From Variovorax boronicumulans NBRC 103145 (lineage in GTDB: Bacteria > Pseudomonadota > Gammaproteobacteria > Burkholderiales > Burkholderiaceae_C), in contig NZ_BCUS01000051.1 of NCBI RefSeq assembly GCF_001591345.1, positions 1 to 42,927 on the forward strand: a DNA stretch of 42,927 nucleotides, read 5' to 3'. The position numbers and the translations under genes are program-made. The notes under the pieces were generated by a model. That model did not search any database. It saw nothing but the letters and a program-made list of their open reading frames with translations, and was not told the DNA's origin. Shown here piece by piece: positions 16,646-24,731 of the stretch (its first letter is position 1; the number at the start of each line of letters is the position of its first letter).

Positions 16646-19600
16646 GTGATCGCTCATTTCTTCATCCAGCGGCCCGTCTTCGCCTGGGTCATTGCCATCC
16701 TCATCATGCTGGCTGGCGGCGTGGCCATTCGCACGTTGCCGGTGTCGCAGTACCCGGACATCGCGCCGCCGACCGTGGTCGTGTCGGCCAACTACCCCGG
16801 CGCCTCGGCGCAGGCGGTGGAGAACAGCGTCACGCAGGTGCTCGAGCAGCAGCTCAAGGGCATCGACGGCCTCATGTACTTCAAGTCGACCAGCAGCGCC
16901 GCCGGTTGGGCCGAGATCAACGTCACCTTCCGCCAGGGCATCGACCCCGACACCGCGCAGGTGCAGGTGCAGAACAAGGTCAGCCAGGCCACCAGCCGGC
17001 TGCCGCAGGCGGTGCAGCAGCAGGGCGTGACGGTCGCCAAGTCGCAGAACAACTTCCTGTTGATCGTGGCGCTCTACGACGAGACCGGCCAGCGCACCGA
17101 CACCGACATCGCCGACTGGATGGCCAGCAACCTGCGCGACCCGATCAGCCGCGTCGACGGCGTGGGCTCGGTGCAGGCCTTCGGCGCGGCGTACGCCATG
17201 CGCATCTGGCTCGACCCGCACCGGCTGGCCAGCTACCAGCTGATGCCGTCCGACGTCACGGCCGCCATCACCGCGCAGAACACGCAGGTGTCGGTGGGCG
17301 AGATCGGCGCGCGGCCGTCGGCGCCCACGCAGCACCTGAACGCCACCGTCACCGCGATGTCGCGGCTGCAGACGCCTGACCAGTTCAAGGCCATCGTGCT
17401 CAAGACGCAGGCCGACGGCGCCGTGGTGCGGCTGGGCGACGTGGCGCGCGTGGAGATCGGCAGCGAGTCGTATGCCGAGACCACGCGCCTGAACGGCCAC
17501 CCGGCCGCGGGCTCGGCCGTGATGCTGGCGCCCGGCGCCAACGCGCTGACCACGGCCCGCGCGGTGAAGGAGCGCATCGCCGAGCTCGAACGCTCGCTGC
17601 CCGCGGGCCTGCGCGTGGCCTATGCGGAAGACACCACGCGCTTCGTCAAGATCTCGATCCAGTCGGTCATCCGCACGCTGCTGGAGGCCATCGCGCTGGT
17701 GGTGGTCGTGATGTTCCTCTTCCTGCAGAACTGGCGCGCCACGGTGATCCCCGCGATCACCGTGCCGGTGGTGCTGCTGGGCACCTTCGGCGTGCTGGCG
17801 GCCTTCGGCTATTCGATCAACGTGCTCACGCTGTTCGGCATGGTGCTGGCCATCGGCCTGCTGGTGGACGACGCGATCGTGGTGGTGGAGAACGTCGAGC
17901 GCGTCATGCACGAAGAGGGGCTCGATGCGAAGGCCGCCACGATCAAATCGATGAAGGAGATCACCGGCGCGCTGGTCGGCATCGCGGTGGTGGTGTCGGC
18001 GGTGTTCCTGCCCATGGCCTTCTTCGGCGGCTCGGTGGGTGTGATCTACCGGCAGTTCTCGGTGACCATCATCGCGTCGATGGTGCTGTCGGTGGTGGTG
18101 GCCATCGTGCTCATCCCGGCGCTGTGCGCGCGCTTCCTGAAGGCCGGCGTGCCGCCGCGCACGCGCGGCTTCCTGGGCGCCTTCAACCGCCGCTTCGACG
18201 CCGCGCAGGGTCGCTACGTGGGCGTGCTGGGCCGCATCCTGCGCAAGCCGCTGCGCTTCACGGCGGTGTATGTCGCCATCGTGGCCGGCATGGGCCTGCT
18301 GTACCTGAGCCTGCCCGGCGGCTTCCTGCCGGAAGAGGACCAGGGCAGCGTGATGGTGATCGCGACGCTGCCGGCCGGCGCCACCTCGGGCCGCACCGAC
18401 GAAGTGAACCGCGCCATCGAAAAGCACTTTCTCGAGACCGAGAAGGACACGACCGACACCATCTTCACGCTCACCGGCTGGAGCTACAGCGGCTCCGGGC
18501 AGAACATGGGCATGGCGTTTGTCTCGCTGAAGGATTGGTCCGAACGCGCCAGTGCGGACAAGCGTGCGCACGCCATCGTCGAGCGTGCCGGCAAGGCGCT
18601 GGCCAAGCAGCAGCGCGACGCCGAGGTCTTCGGCATGGTGCCGCCGCCCATCGAAGGGCTGGGCGAATCGAACGGCTTCGAGTTCTGGCTGCAGGACACC
18701 TCGGGCATGGGCGCCGAGCGGCTGTTGCAGGCGCGCGAGAAGCTGGTGCGCGAGGCCAACAAGGACCCGCGCCTGCAGTCGGTGCGTGCCAACAGCGTGG
18801 CCGGCACGCCGCAGTTGCAGGTCGACATCGACCAGCTGAAGGCCTCGGCGCTGCGGCTGTCGCTGGACGACGTGAACACCACGCTGGGCATTGCCTGGGG
18901 TGGCAGCTACGTCAACGACTTCATCGACCGCGGCCGTGTGAAGCGCGTGTACGTGCAGGCCGATGCGCCGTACCGCTCCGCGCCGGACGACATCGGCCAG
19001 TGGTTCGTGCGCGGCAGCACGGGCGCGATGACGCCGTTCTCGGCCTTTGCCACCACGCGCTGGTCGCAGGGCGCGTCGCAGCTGGAGCGCTACAACGGCC
19101 TGCCCGCGGTGCAGATCCAGGGCGCGGCCGCGCAGGGCACCAGCTCGGGCACGGCCATGGCGGCCATCGAGACCCTCGCGAAGAAGCAGAGCGGCACGGG
19201 CCAGGCCTGGAGCGGCCTGTCGTACCAGGAGCGGCTGTCGGGCGGGCAGGCGCCGCTGCTGTTCGCGCTGTCGATCCTCGTGGTGTTCCTGTGCCTGGCG
19301 GCGCTGTACGAGAGCTGGTCGGTGCCGGTGTCGGTGATGCTGGTGATTCCGCTGGGCGTGCTCGGCGCGGTGATCGCGGCGGCGCTGCGCGGGTTGTCGA
19401 ACGACATATACTTCCAGGTCGGCCTGCTCGCGACCATCGGCCTGTCGGCCAAGAACGCGATCCTGATCATCGAGTTTGCGGAAGCCGCGCTGCGCCGTGG
19501 CGTGCCGCTGCTTGAGGCGGTGGCTGAAGGCGCACGCCTGCGGTTGCGGCCAATCCTGATGACTTCGCTGGCCTTCCTGGCAGGCGTGATCCCGCTGGCG

Positions 19601-19774
19601 GTGGCCACCGGTGCGGGCTCGGGCAGCCAGGTCGCGATCGGCACCGGCGTGTTCGGCGGCGTGCTCGCGGCGACGGCGCTGGGCATCTTCTTCGTGCCGC
19701 TGTTCTACCTGCTGGTGAAGCGCGTGGCCGCACGGCTGATGGGGCGCAAGGTGGGCGGTGAACAGGTGGCCTGA
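16646..19774 (+). CDS. RND multidrug efflux pump, inner-membrane transporter (AcrB/MexB, HAE1 family)
   Basis: Proton-driven exporter of hydrophobic compounds. The 1042-residue length is standard for HAE1 pumps. It begins IAHFFIQRPVFAWVIAI with the usual first membrane helix. Two large periplasmic loops alternate with 12 predicted membrane helices. The proton-relay pair Asp408-Asp409 lies in GLLVDDAIVVVEN, and the conserved TM10 Lys lies in IGLSAKNAILII. The start is GTG at 16646. It forms a two-gene unit with the upstream adaptor. No outer-membrane factor (TolC/OprM type) follows: the next gene is tRNA-Arg, so the pump must use a channel encoded elsewhere. Confidence 0.95.
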   Translation: MIAHFFIQRPVFAWVIAILIMLAGGVAIRTLPVSQYPDIAPPTVVVSANYPGASAQAVENSVTQVLEQQLKGIDGLMYFKSTSSAAGWAEINVTFRQGIDPDTAQVQVQNKVSQATSRLPQAVQQQGVTVAKSQNNFLLIVALYDETGQRTDTDIADWMASNLRDPISRVDGVGSVQAFGAAYAMRIWLDPHRLASYQLMPSDVTAAITAQNTQVSVGEIGARPSAPTQHLNATVTAMSRLQTPDQFKAIVLKTQADGAVVRLGDVARVEIGSESYAETTRLNGHPAAGSAVMLAPGANALTTARAVKERIAELERSLPAGLRVAYAEDTTRFVKISIQSVIRTLLEAIALVVVVMFLFLQNWRATVIPAITVPVVLLGTFGVLAAFGYSINVLTLFGMVLAIGLLVDDAIVVVENVERVMHEEGLDAKAATIKSMKEITGALVGIAVVVSAVFLPMAFFGGSVGVIYRQFSVTIIASMVLSVVVAIVLIPALCARFLKAGVPPRTRGFLGAFNRRFDAAQGRYVGVLGRILRKPLRFTAVYVAIVAGMGLLYLSLPGGFLPEEDQGSVMVIATLPAGATSGRTDEVNRAIEKHFLETEKDTTDTIFTLTGWSYSGSGQNMGMAFVSLKDWSERASADKRAHAIVERAGKALAKQQRDAEVFGMVPPPIEGLGESNGFEFWLQDTSGMGAERLLQAREKLVREANKDPRLQSVRANSVAGTPQLQVDIDQLKASALRLSLDDVNTTLGIAWGGSYVNDFIDRGRVKRVYVQADAPYRSAPDDIGQWFVRGSTGAMTPFSAFATTRWSQGASQLERYNGLPAVQIQGAAAQGTSSGTAMAAIETLAKKQSGTGQAWSGLSYQERLSGGQAPLLFALSILVVFLCLAALYESWSVPVSVMLVIPLGVLGAVIAAALRGLSNDIYFQVGLLATIGLSAKNAILIIEFAEAALRRGVPLLEAVAEGARLRLRPILMTSLAFLAGVIPLAVATGAGSGSQVAIGTGVFGGVLAATALGIFFVPLFYLLVKRVAARLMGRKVGGEQVA

Positions 19775-19840
19775 GGCCGTCGCATCACAAGGCCGTGAAG
19801 CTTTTTTGAAGGCCTCGCCGGAACAGCGCTTTCGGCGGGG

Positions 19841-19846
19841 TAGAAT
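19841..19846 (+). promoter_or_regulatory. -10 box of the first tRNA-Arg
   Basis: TAGAAT lies 10 nt before the tRNA 5' end. A matching -35 at normal spacing is not obvious. Confidence 0.4.
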
Positions 19847-19856
19847 TCAAGGCTGC

Positions 19857-19933
19857 GCGGCTGTAGCTCAGTTGGATAGAGTACTTGGCTACGAACCAAG
19901 GGGTCGTGGGTTCAATTCCTGCCAGCCGCACCA
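19857..19933 (+). tRNA. tRNA-Arg (ACG anticodon), copy 1
   Basis: This 77-nt cloverleaf has a perfect acceptor stem (GCGGCTG/CAGCCGC), anticodon loop CTACGAA (ACG at 19891-19893), T-loop TTCAATT and an encoded CCA. A34 is normally deaminated to inosine in this tRNA. It is identical base for base to the copy at 20760-20836. Confidence 0.97.
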
Positions 19934-19940
19934 TCTCTCG

Positions 19941-19977
19941 AATAGCCTGGAAGAGTTTCTCTTCCAGGCTATTTTCG
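19941..19977 (+). terminator. terminator after tRNA-Arg copy 1
   Basis: A perfect 15-bp stem (19941-19955 with 19959-19973) closes on a TTT loop and is followed by TTTTCGTTT. This is a strong intrinsic terminator. Confidence 0.9.
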
Positions 19978-20032
19978 TTTGGGGCCCTCACAGAGGGTTT
20001 CGCTGCCCGCATTCGCTGCGCGGCAGGCGCCC

Positions 20033-20062
20033 ACAAAAAAAGCCGCCCGAGGGCGGCTTTTT
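20033..20062 (-). terminator. bidirectional terminator, used by the HU gene
   Basis: AAAAGCCGCC (20038-20047) pairs with GGCGGCTTTT (20052-20061) with a 4-nt loop. A-runs on one side and T-runs on the other make it symmetric. It lies downstream of the HU gene on the minus strand and can also catch plus-strand read-through from tRNA-Arg copy 1. Confidence 0.8.
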
Positions 20063-20117
20063 GACGTCGATACGAACAACTGCCAGGCCGGGCCCGTGCA
20101 GCGTCGCACCATGCGTC

Positions 20118-20543
20118 TTACTTCTTCTTGGCGACGGCCTTCTTGGCGGGAGCCTTGGCGACGACTGCCTTCGTGACAGCAGCCTTGGTGACAGCGGCCT
20201 TCTTCGGAGCGGCGGCTTTCTTGGCAGCGGGAGCAGCAGCGGCCTTTTCAGCCTTGCGCTTGGCGGCCTTGGGGTCGATGGCGGCCTTGAAGGCAGCGCC
20301 GGCGACGAACTTCGGCACCTTGGTGGCGGCGATCTTGATCTTGGTGCCGGCCTGGGGGTTGAAGCCCGAGCGTGCAGCGCGTGCGACTTGCTTGAAAGTA
20401 CCGAAGCCGACCAGCTGGACCGAATCGCCCTTCTTCACGGCAGCGACGACGCTGCTGGTGATCGTTTCGAGGACGCGTGCGGCCTCGGCCTTGCTCAGGT
20501 TGTGGGTGGTGGCGATCTTCTCGACCAGTTCGATGCGGTTCAT
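20118..20543 (-). CDS. HU-family DNA-binding protein with histone H1-like tail
   Basis: This 141-residue nucleoid protein has an HU/IHF domain at about 1-90. Conserved parts are MNRIELVEKIA, the core GFGTFKQVARAARSGFNPQ and the DNA-binding arm. From about residue 92 a tail of about 50 residues made almost only of Ala, Lys, Pro, Val and Thr follows (repeated AAVTKA and PAKKA units), like the C-terminus of histone H1 or mycobacterial HupB. An AAGGAA ribosome site lies upstream of the ATG. It should bind and bridge DNA; the tail probably adds sequence-independent contacts. It is transcribed opposite to the two tRNA-Arg genes that flank it. A gene symbol is not assigned because several HU paralogues are usual in this group. 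Confidence 0.9.
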   Translation of the reverse strand: MNRIELVEKIATTHNLSKAEAARVLETITSSVVAAVKKGDSVQLVGFGTFKQVARAARSGFNPQAGTKIKIAATKVPKFVAGAAFKAAIDPKAAKRKAEKAAAAPAAKKAAAPKKAAVTKAAVTKAVVAKAPAKKAVAKKK

Positions 20544-20720
20544 TCAGTATTCCTTGGATGGTATGGCGCCGTGTTGCCTACGGCGGCCCAGGCTTATTCC
20601 GGGCGGGGCGGAGTGTACCGGGTCGGAAGGGCCTCTTTGGAACGGCACGGGCCGGATGCGTTGCAACAAGCCCCATTGCAGGCTGCCGTCGTCCGTATTT
20701 TCAGCTTTCGATCACAAAGG

Positions 20721-20749
20721 TTGGGACGGGCGAAAAAACACGCTATAAT
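20721..20749 (+). promoter_or_regulatory. sigma-70 promoter of tRNA-Arg copy 2
   Basis: TTGGGA (20721-20726) and a perfect TATAAT (20744-20749) are separated by 17 bp, and the tRNA begins 11 nt after the -10. This is the best match to a housekeeping promoter in the window. Confidence 0.85.
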
Positions 20750-20759
20750 CGAAAGCTGT

Positions 20760-20836
20760 GCGGCTGTAGCTCAGTTGGATAGAGTACTTGGCTACGAACC
20801 AAGGGGTCGTGGGTTCAATTCCTGCCAGCCGCACCA
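20760..20836 (+). tRNA. tRNA-Arg (ACG anticodon), copy 2
   Basis: Identical over all 77 nt to copy 1, with anticodon ACG at 20794-20796 and an encoded CCA. Unlike copy 1 it has a full consensus-like promoter. The two copies are in direct orientation, 903 bp apart. Confidence 0.97.
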
Positions 20837-20842
20837 CTCTTC

Positions 20843-20877
20843 AAGGGTTAGCTCGTTTTTCGAGCTAACCCTTTTTC
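20843..20877 (+). terminator. terminator after tRNA-Arg copy 2
   Basis: AAGGGTTAGCTCG (20843-20855) pairs perfectly with 20861-20873 around TTTTT and ends in a T-run. It also lies just beyond the nuclease-fold gene on the other strand, where no T-run supports termination. Confidence 0.9.
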
Positions 20878-20905
20878 TTTGGCCGGTCATTGCACCGTGC
20901 CCGCA

Positions 20906-21466
20906 TCAACGGCGCGTCGGTCGCGCGTCCTTCCAGAGGCCGGCCCGCCTGGCCCTGGCTTCCTCCTCTGCGAATTCGTACTGCCCGCGCTCCTGGGGTG
21001 ACAGGCGTTGCGCCTGCGCGGGCTGCCAGTGTGCCAATCCGACGGTCAGCAGTGCCAGGCCTGCGTCGAGCGTTCGTGGGCCATGGGGTGCCGAATCCGG
21101 CGTCACCATCACGCGGCAGATGCGCTCGCGGGCATGGGATGTGGACGCGTCGCAGTCGACGTCCGCCGGCTTCAGGCGAACCATGTCGTGCATCTTCTGC
21201 CGGGCCTGCTCGGCGAAGGGCTGCCCCGGCTTCGGCGCCTCGATGCCCTGCAGGCGCACGCGGCGCCATGCACTGGCGCTGGCCGCGTCGCCGCAGCGGG
21301 CGGTGAGGGTGTCGCCGCTGTGGATGCTCACGACGAAGCAGGTCTGCGTCCTGGCGTGGGTGTCCACGGGAAGAAAGCCCAGTGCGGCAGCAAGGACCGC
21401 GAGAGCGTACAAATGAAGCCCCGCCGAGGCATGGCGACGGCAGGGGAAATGTCCGGTGGCGATCAC
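20906..21466 (-). CDS. exported thermonuclease (SNase)-fold protein with altered active site
   Basis: The product (186 aa from GTG 21466) has a signal-like segment (YALAVLAAALGFLPVDTHA) and then the staphylococcal-nuclease layout. Recognisable parts are FVVSIHSGDTLTARC (Ca-site Asp strand), VRLQGIEAPKPGQPF, a VDCDASTSHARERICRVMV strand, LALLTVGLAHW and YEFAEEEARARRAGLW. In active enzymes the loop reads GIDAPE/GIDTPE with the catalytic Glu; here it is GIEAPK, so the Glu position holds Lys. The Arg at VRL is kept. It may be inactive or use another residue. GTG 21466 is preferred because GGAG lies 6 nt upstream; an ATG at 21490 (194 aa) is possible. It diverges from greB. Confidence 0.78.
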   Translation of the reverse strand: MIATGHFPCRRHASAGLHLYALAVLAAALGFLPVDTHARTQTCFVVSIHSGDTLTARCGDAASASAWRRVRLQGIEAPKPGQPFAEQARQKMHDMVRLKPADVDCDASTSHARERICRVMVTPDSAPHGPRTLDAGLALLTVGLAHWQPAQAQRLSPQERGQYEFAEEEARARRAGLWKDARPTRR

Positions 21467-21565
21467 GGGGGGCTCCTGTCTCCTGGGCATGGCGGTTGCG
21501 GCAAACTCACCGGCTTGTAGGGCGCGGCAAGGGCGCCCAGTATTTCCGATTTGAAGGGCTCTGCA

Positions 21566-22147
21566 TTGAACAAGGCATTCACCAAGGAGTCGGACGCCGA
21601 TGCGGACGACGACGATGACGGCGCAGGCGGCGCCGCACCCGCGCTGCCGGCGGGCAGCAAGAACTACATCACGCCCGAGGGCTACGCGCGCCTGCGCGAC
21701 GAGCTGCTGCAGCTGATGGACGAGGAGCGCCCCAAGGTCGTCGAGGCCGTGCACTGGGCCGCGAAGAACGGCGACCGCTCCGAGAACGGCGACTACCTCT
21801 ACGGCAAGAAGCGCCTGCGCGAGATCGACCGGCGCATCCGCTTCCTCGGCAAGCGGCTCGAGATCGCGGAGATCACCGATCCGTCGGTGCACCATGGCCG
21901 CGACCAGGTCTTCTTCGGCGCCACAGTCCGCTACGCCGACGAAACCGGCGAGGAGCGCAGCGTCACGATCCTCGGCATCGACGAGGCCGAGAGCGCCAAG
22001 TCGGAGGTCAGCTGGATCTCGCCGATCGCGCGTGCGCTGCTCAAGGCGCGCGAAGGCGACGTGGTGAAGCTCGTGACGCCTGGCGGGGCGCACGAGGTGG
22101 AGATCCTGTCGGTGAGCTATCCGGCGCCGCGCACGCCGGCGAACTGA
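21566..22147 (+). CDS. greB: transcription elongation factor GreB
   Basis: GreB rescues backtracked RNA polymerase by stimulating cleavage of the nascent RNA. The 193-residue product has the N-terminal coiled coil from YITPEGYARLRDELLQL through NGDRSENGDYLYGKKRLREID, whose acidic tip residues coordinate the catalytic Mg. It then has the C-terminal FKBP-like domain (VFFGATVRYADETGEERSVT, VSWISPIARALL). An extra N-terminal stretch of about 35 residues is Asp-rich (ESDADADDDDDG), making it longer than the usual 158 or so. The TTG at 21566 is chosen because AAGGG lies 8 nt upstream; another TTG at 21551 has no such site. It converges with spoT 9 bp apart. Confidence 0.92.
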   Translation: MNKAFTKESDADADDDDDGAGGAAPALPAGSKNYITPEGYARLRDELLQLMDEERPKVVEAVHWAAKNGDRSENGDYLYGKKRLREIDRRIRFLGKRLEIAEITDPSVHHGRDQVFFGATVRYADETGEERSVTILGIDEAESAKSEVSWISPIARALLKAREGDVVKLVTPGGAHEVEILSVSYPAPRTPAN

Positions 22148-22156
22148 CGAAGAAGG

Positions 22157-24400
22157 TCAGGGCGCCGGAATCGTCCGTGCCGCGGTCAGCACCGACGCGG
22201 TCCGGCGCGCGGCGCGCAGCACGGCATCGAGGTGCGTGCGGTCTCGCACCGCGATCACGAAGCGCAGGTCGGTCGAGTCCTGCGGGGTCTCGTCGGCCAT
22301 TTCCACGTGCGTGATGTCGGCCTCGGCATCGGCCAGGGTGGCCGCCACGCGGGCCAGCACACCCTTGTCGTTGCGCACGGTGATGACCACGCCGGTCTCG
22401 AAAGCACGCGTGGGCTCGTCGGCCCATTCGACGGCGAAGAAGCGCTCGCTGTCCTTGTTGCGCAGGCGCTGGCCCACGCCGCAATCGTCGGTGTGCACCA
22501 CCAGCCCTTCGCCGTGCCCGAGATAGCCGACGATCTGGTCACCGGGAATGGGCCGGCAGCACTGCGCAAAGCGCACGGAAGAGTTCTCGCTGCCGTCGAG
22601 CGTCACCGCGCCTTGCGACACGGCCTCGTGCGACGTGAAGCGCTCGCGGCTCAGGAGCAGGGCGTCGGGGCGCTCGCCGATCTCGGCCAGCAGCGCCATG
22701 AGCCGCTTGGCGACGATGCTCGCGATGCGCTTGCCCAGGCCGATGTCGGTCAGCAGCTCGGCGCGGGTGCGGTTGCCGGTGAAGCGCAGCAGCTTCTCCC
22801 ACAGCGCCTGGTGTTCGTCGTCTTCCTCGGGCAGCTTGCCCAGGCCTTCGGCGCGCAGCGCCTGCGCCAGCAGTTTCTCGCCCAGGCCTTCGGACTCGGC
22901 ATGCGCCAGCGTCTTCAGGTAGTGACGGATCTTGGAGCGTGCCCGGCCGGTGCGCACGAAGCCCAGCCACGCGGGGTTGGGTGTGGACACGGGCGCGGTG
23001 ATCACTTCGACCACATCACCGTTCTTCAGCTCGGTGCGCAGCGGCACCTGGTCGCCGTTGATGCGCGCGGCCGAGGTGTGGTCGCCGATGTTGCTGTGGA
23101 TGGCATACGCGAAGTCGACCACCGTGGCGCCGCGCGGCAGCGCCATGATCTGGCTCTTGGGCGTGAAGACGTAGACGGCGTCGGGGAACAGGTCGACCTT
23201 GACGTGGTCCCAGAACTCGGCGGCGTCGCGTGTCTCGTCCTGGATGTCGAGCAGCGACTGCAGCCACTTGGTGCCCAGCCGGTCGTTGCTTGCGGCATTG
23301 GGCTCGGCAGCCTTGTAGAGCCAGTGCGCGGCGACGCCCGATTCGGCCACGACGTGCATGGCCTCGGTGCGCAGCTGGAACTCCACGCTCACGCCGGCAG
23401 GGCCCACCAGCGTGGTGTGCAGCGACTGGTAGCCGTTGAGCTTGGCGATCGCGATGTGGTCCTTGAACTTGCCCGGCAGCGGCTTGTACATCTGGTGCAG
23501 GATGCCCAGGCCGGTGTAGCAGGCGATCACGTTCGGCACGATGAGCCGGAAGCCGTAGATGTCGGTGACCTGCGCGAAGCTCAGGTGCTTTTCTTCCATC
23601 TTGCGGTAGATGGAATAGAGCGTTTTCTCGCGGCCCGCGATGCGCAGCGTCATGCTGGCGGCGGAGAAGGCCGTCTCGACCTCTTTCTGCACCTTCTGGA
23701 TCAGGTCGCGTCGTCGTCCGCGGGCCTTGGCGACGGCCTTGGCCAGCGTGGCGTAGCGCCAGGGCTTGAGGTGCCGGAACGACAGGTCCTGCAGCTCGCG
23801 GTAGGTCTGGTTCAGGCCCAGCCGGTGCGCGATGGGCGCGTAGATCTCGAGCGTTTCACGCGAGATGCGGGCCCACTTTTCGCGCGGCGCATCGGCCAGC
23901 GTGCGCATGTTGTGCGTGCGGTCGGCCAGCTTGACCAGGATGACGCGCACATCGCGCGCCATGGCCAGCAGCATCTTGCGGAAGGACTCGGCCTGGTTTT
24001 CTTCGCGCGTGTTGAACTGCAGCTTGTCGAGCTTGGTGAGCCCGTCGACCAGCTCGGCAACCGGGGCGCCGAAGCGCTCGATGAGTTCCGGCTTGGTGAC
24101 CCCGCAGTCTTCGATGGCATCGTGCAGCAGCGCGGCCATGAGCGCCTGGGCGTCGAGCTTCCATTCGGCGCACTGCGCCGCCACGGCGATGGGGTGGGTG
24201 ATGTACGGCTCGCCGCTGTTGCGCAACTGCCCGAGGTGGGCCTCGTCGGCGAAGCGGTAGGCCCGGCGAACCAGCTCGGTGTCTTCGGGGCTGAGGTAGT
24301 CGAGGCGGGCCGTCAGCGCGGCAAAACTCGCGGCGGCCGCGTTCAGCGCCGCCGGACTCGGTTTCGGCGTGGGGGACGGAGGTTTGGCGACCGCGCTCAT
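22157..24400 (-). CDS. spoT: bifunctional (p)ppGpp synthetase/hydrolase
   Basis: Makes and degrades the stringent-response alarmone (p)ppGpp. The 747-residue product has an HD hydrolase domain with an intact HD motif (ITHPIAVAAQ, ALLHDAIED). The synthetase domain follows (VTDIYGFRLIVP, NGYQSLHTTLVGP), then TGS (VYVFTPKSQIMALPRGATVVDFAYAIHSNIG split over the usual length), a helical/zinc-finger region (RFAQCCRPIPGDQIVGYLG) and a C-terminal ACT domain (NDKGVLARVAATLADAEADI). The intact HD residues argue for SpoT-type bifunctionality rather than RelA. ATG 24400 is preferred; the frame extends 20 codons upstream only through a terminator. It lies downstream of rpoZ and gmk, the standard order. 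Confidence 0.95.
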   Translation of the reverse strand: MSAVAKPPSPTPKPSPAALNAAAASFAALTARLDYLSPEDTELVRRAYRFADEAHLGQLRNSGEPYITHPIAVAAQCAEWKLDAQALMAALLHDAIEDCGVTKPELIERFGAPVAELVDGLTKLDKLQFNTREENQAESFRKMLLAMARDVRVILVKLADRTHNMRTLADAPREKWARISRETLEIYAPIAHRLGLNQTYRELQDLSFRHLKPWRYATLAKAVAKARGRRRDLIQKVQKEVETAFSAASMTLRIAGREKTLYSIYRKMEEKHLSFAQVTDIYGFRLIVPNVIACYTGLGILHQMYKPLPGKFKDHIAIAKLNGYQSLHTTLVGPAGVSVEFQLRTEAMHVVAESGVAAHWLYKAAEPNAASNDRLGTKWLQSLLDIQDETRDAAEFWDHVKVDLFPDAVYVFTPKSQIMALPRGATVVDFAYAIHSNIGDHTSAARINGDQVPLRTELKNGDVVEVITAPVSTPNPAWLGFVRTGRARSKIRHYLKTLAHAESEGLGEKLLAQALRAEGLGKLPEEDDEHQALWEKLLRFTGNRTRAELLTDIGLGKRIASIVAKRLMALLAEIGERPDALLLSRERFTSHEAVSQGAVTLDGSENSSVRFAQCCRPIPGDQIVGYLGHGEGLVVHTDDCGVGQRLRNKDSERFFAVEWADEPTRAFETGVVITVRNDKGVLARVAATLADAEADITHVEMADETPQDSTDLRFVIAVRDRTHLDAVLRAARRTASVLTAARTIPAP

Positions 24401-24444
24401 GGCTACCACTTTAGCGTGACCGCTCTGTGGACGCGTCCAGACGT

Positions 24445-24468
24445 AAAAAAAGCACCGCAATGCGGTGC
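24445..24468 (-). terminator. terminator between rpoZ and spoT
   Basis: GCACCGC (24452-24458) pairs with GCGGTGC (24462-24468) around AAT. On the minus strand seven T follow (plus-strand A-run 24445-24451). It should end or attenuate the gmk-rpoZ transcript before spoT. Confidence 0.75.
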
Positions 24469-24496
24469 CTTTTCGTTGCAGGGCTGCGTCAGAAGA

Positions 24497-24700
24497 TCAG
24501 CCCGGCACTTTCTTGAGCATCTCGATGCCGATCTTGCCTTCGGCGATTTCGCGCAGGGCCGTGACGGCGGGCTTGTTCTTGCTCTCGATCTTGGGTGCGT
24601 GGCCTTGGCTCAGCATGCGCGCACGGTACGTGGCGGCGAGAACGAGCTGGAAACGGTTCGGGATCTGAACGAGACAATCTTCGACGGTGATGCGGGCCAT
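24497..24700 (-). CDS. rpoZ: RNA polymerase omega subunit
   Basis: The 67-residue product matches omega: [20 protein letters not shown], then AATYRARML and a conserved [10 protein letters not shown] near the end. Omega helps assemble beta' into RNA polymerase and forms part of a ppGpp site in proteobacteria. It lies 31 bp after gmk. A terminator separates it from spoT. Confidence 0.96.
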   Translation of the reverse strand: MARITVEDCLVQIPNRFQLVLAATYRARMLSQGHAPKIESKNKPAVTALREIAEGKIGIEMLKKVPG

Positions 24701-24731
24701 GATGAATTCTTTCGGTCGGTGAGCGGGGATT

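Noticed and set aside
16265..18571. A 768-codon minus-strand frame opposite the RND adaptor and pump
   Set aside because: His/Arg/Gly-rich sequence with no motif, fully antisense to a textbook AcrB-type gene.
19857..20836. tRNA-Arg repeats as attachment sites of an integrated element
   Set aside because: Both copies are complete and functional-looking with their own terminators, and only an HU gene lies between. No integrase or element gene is present.
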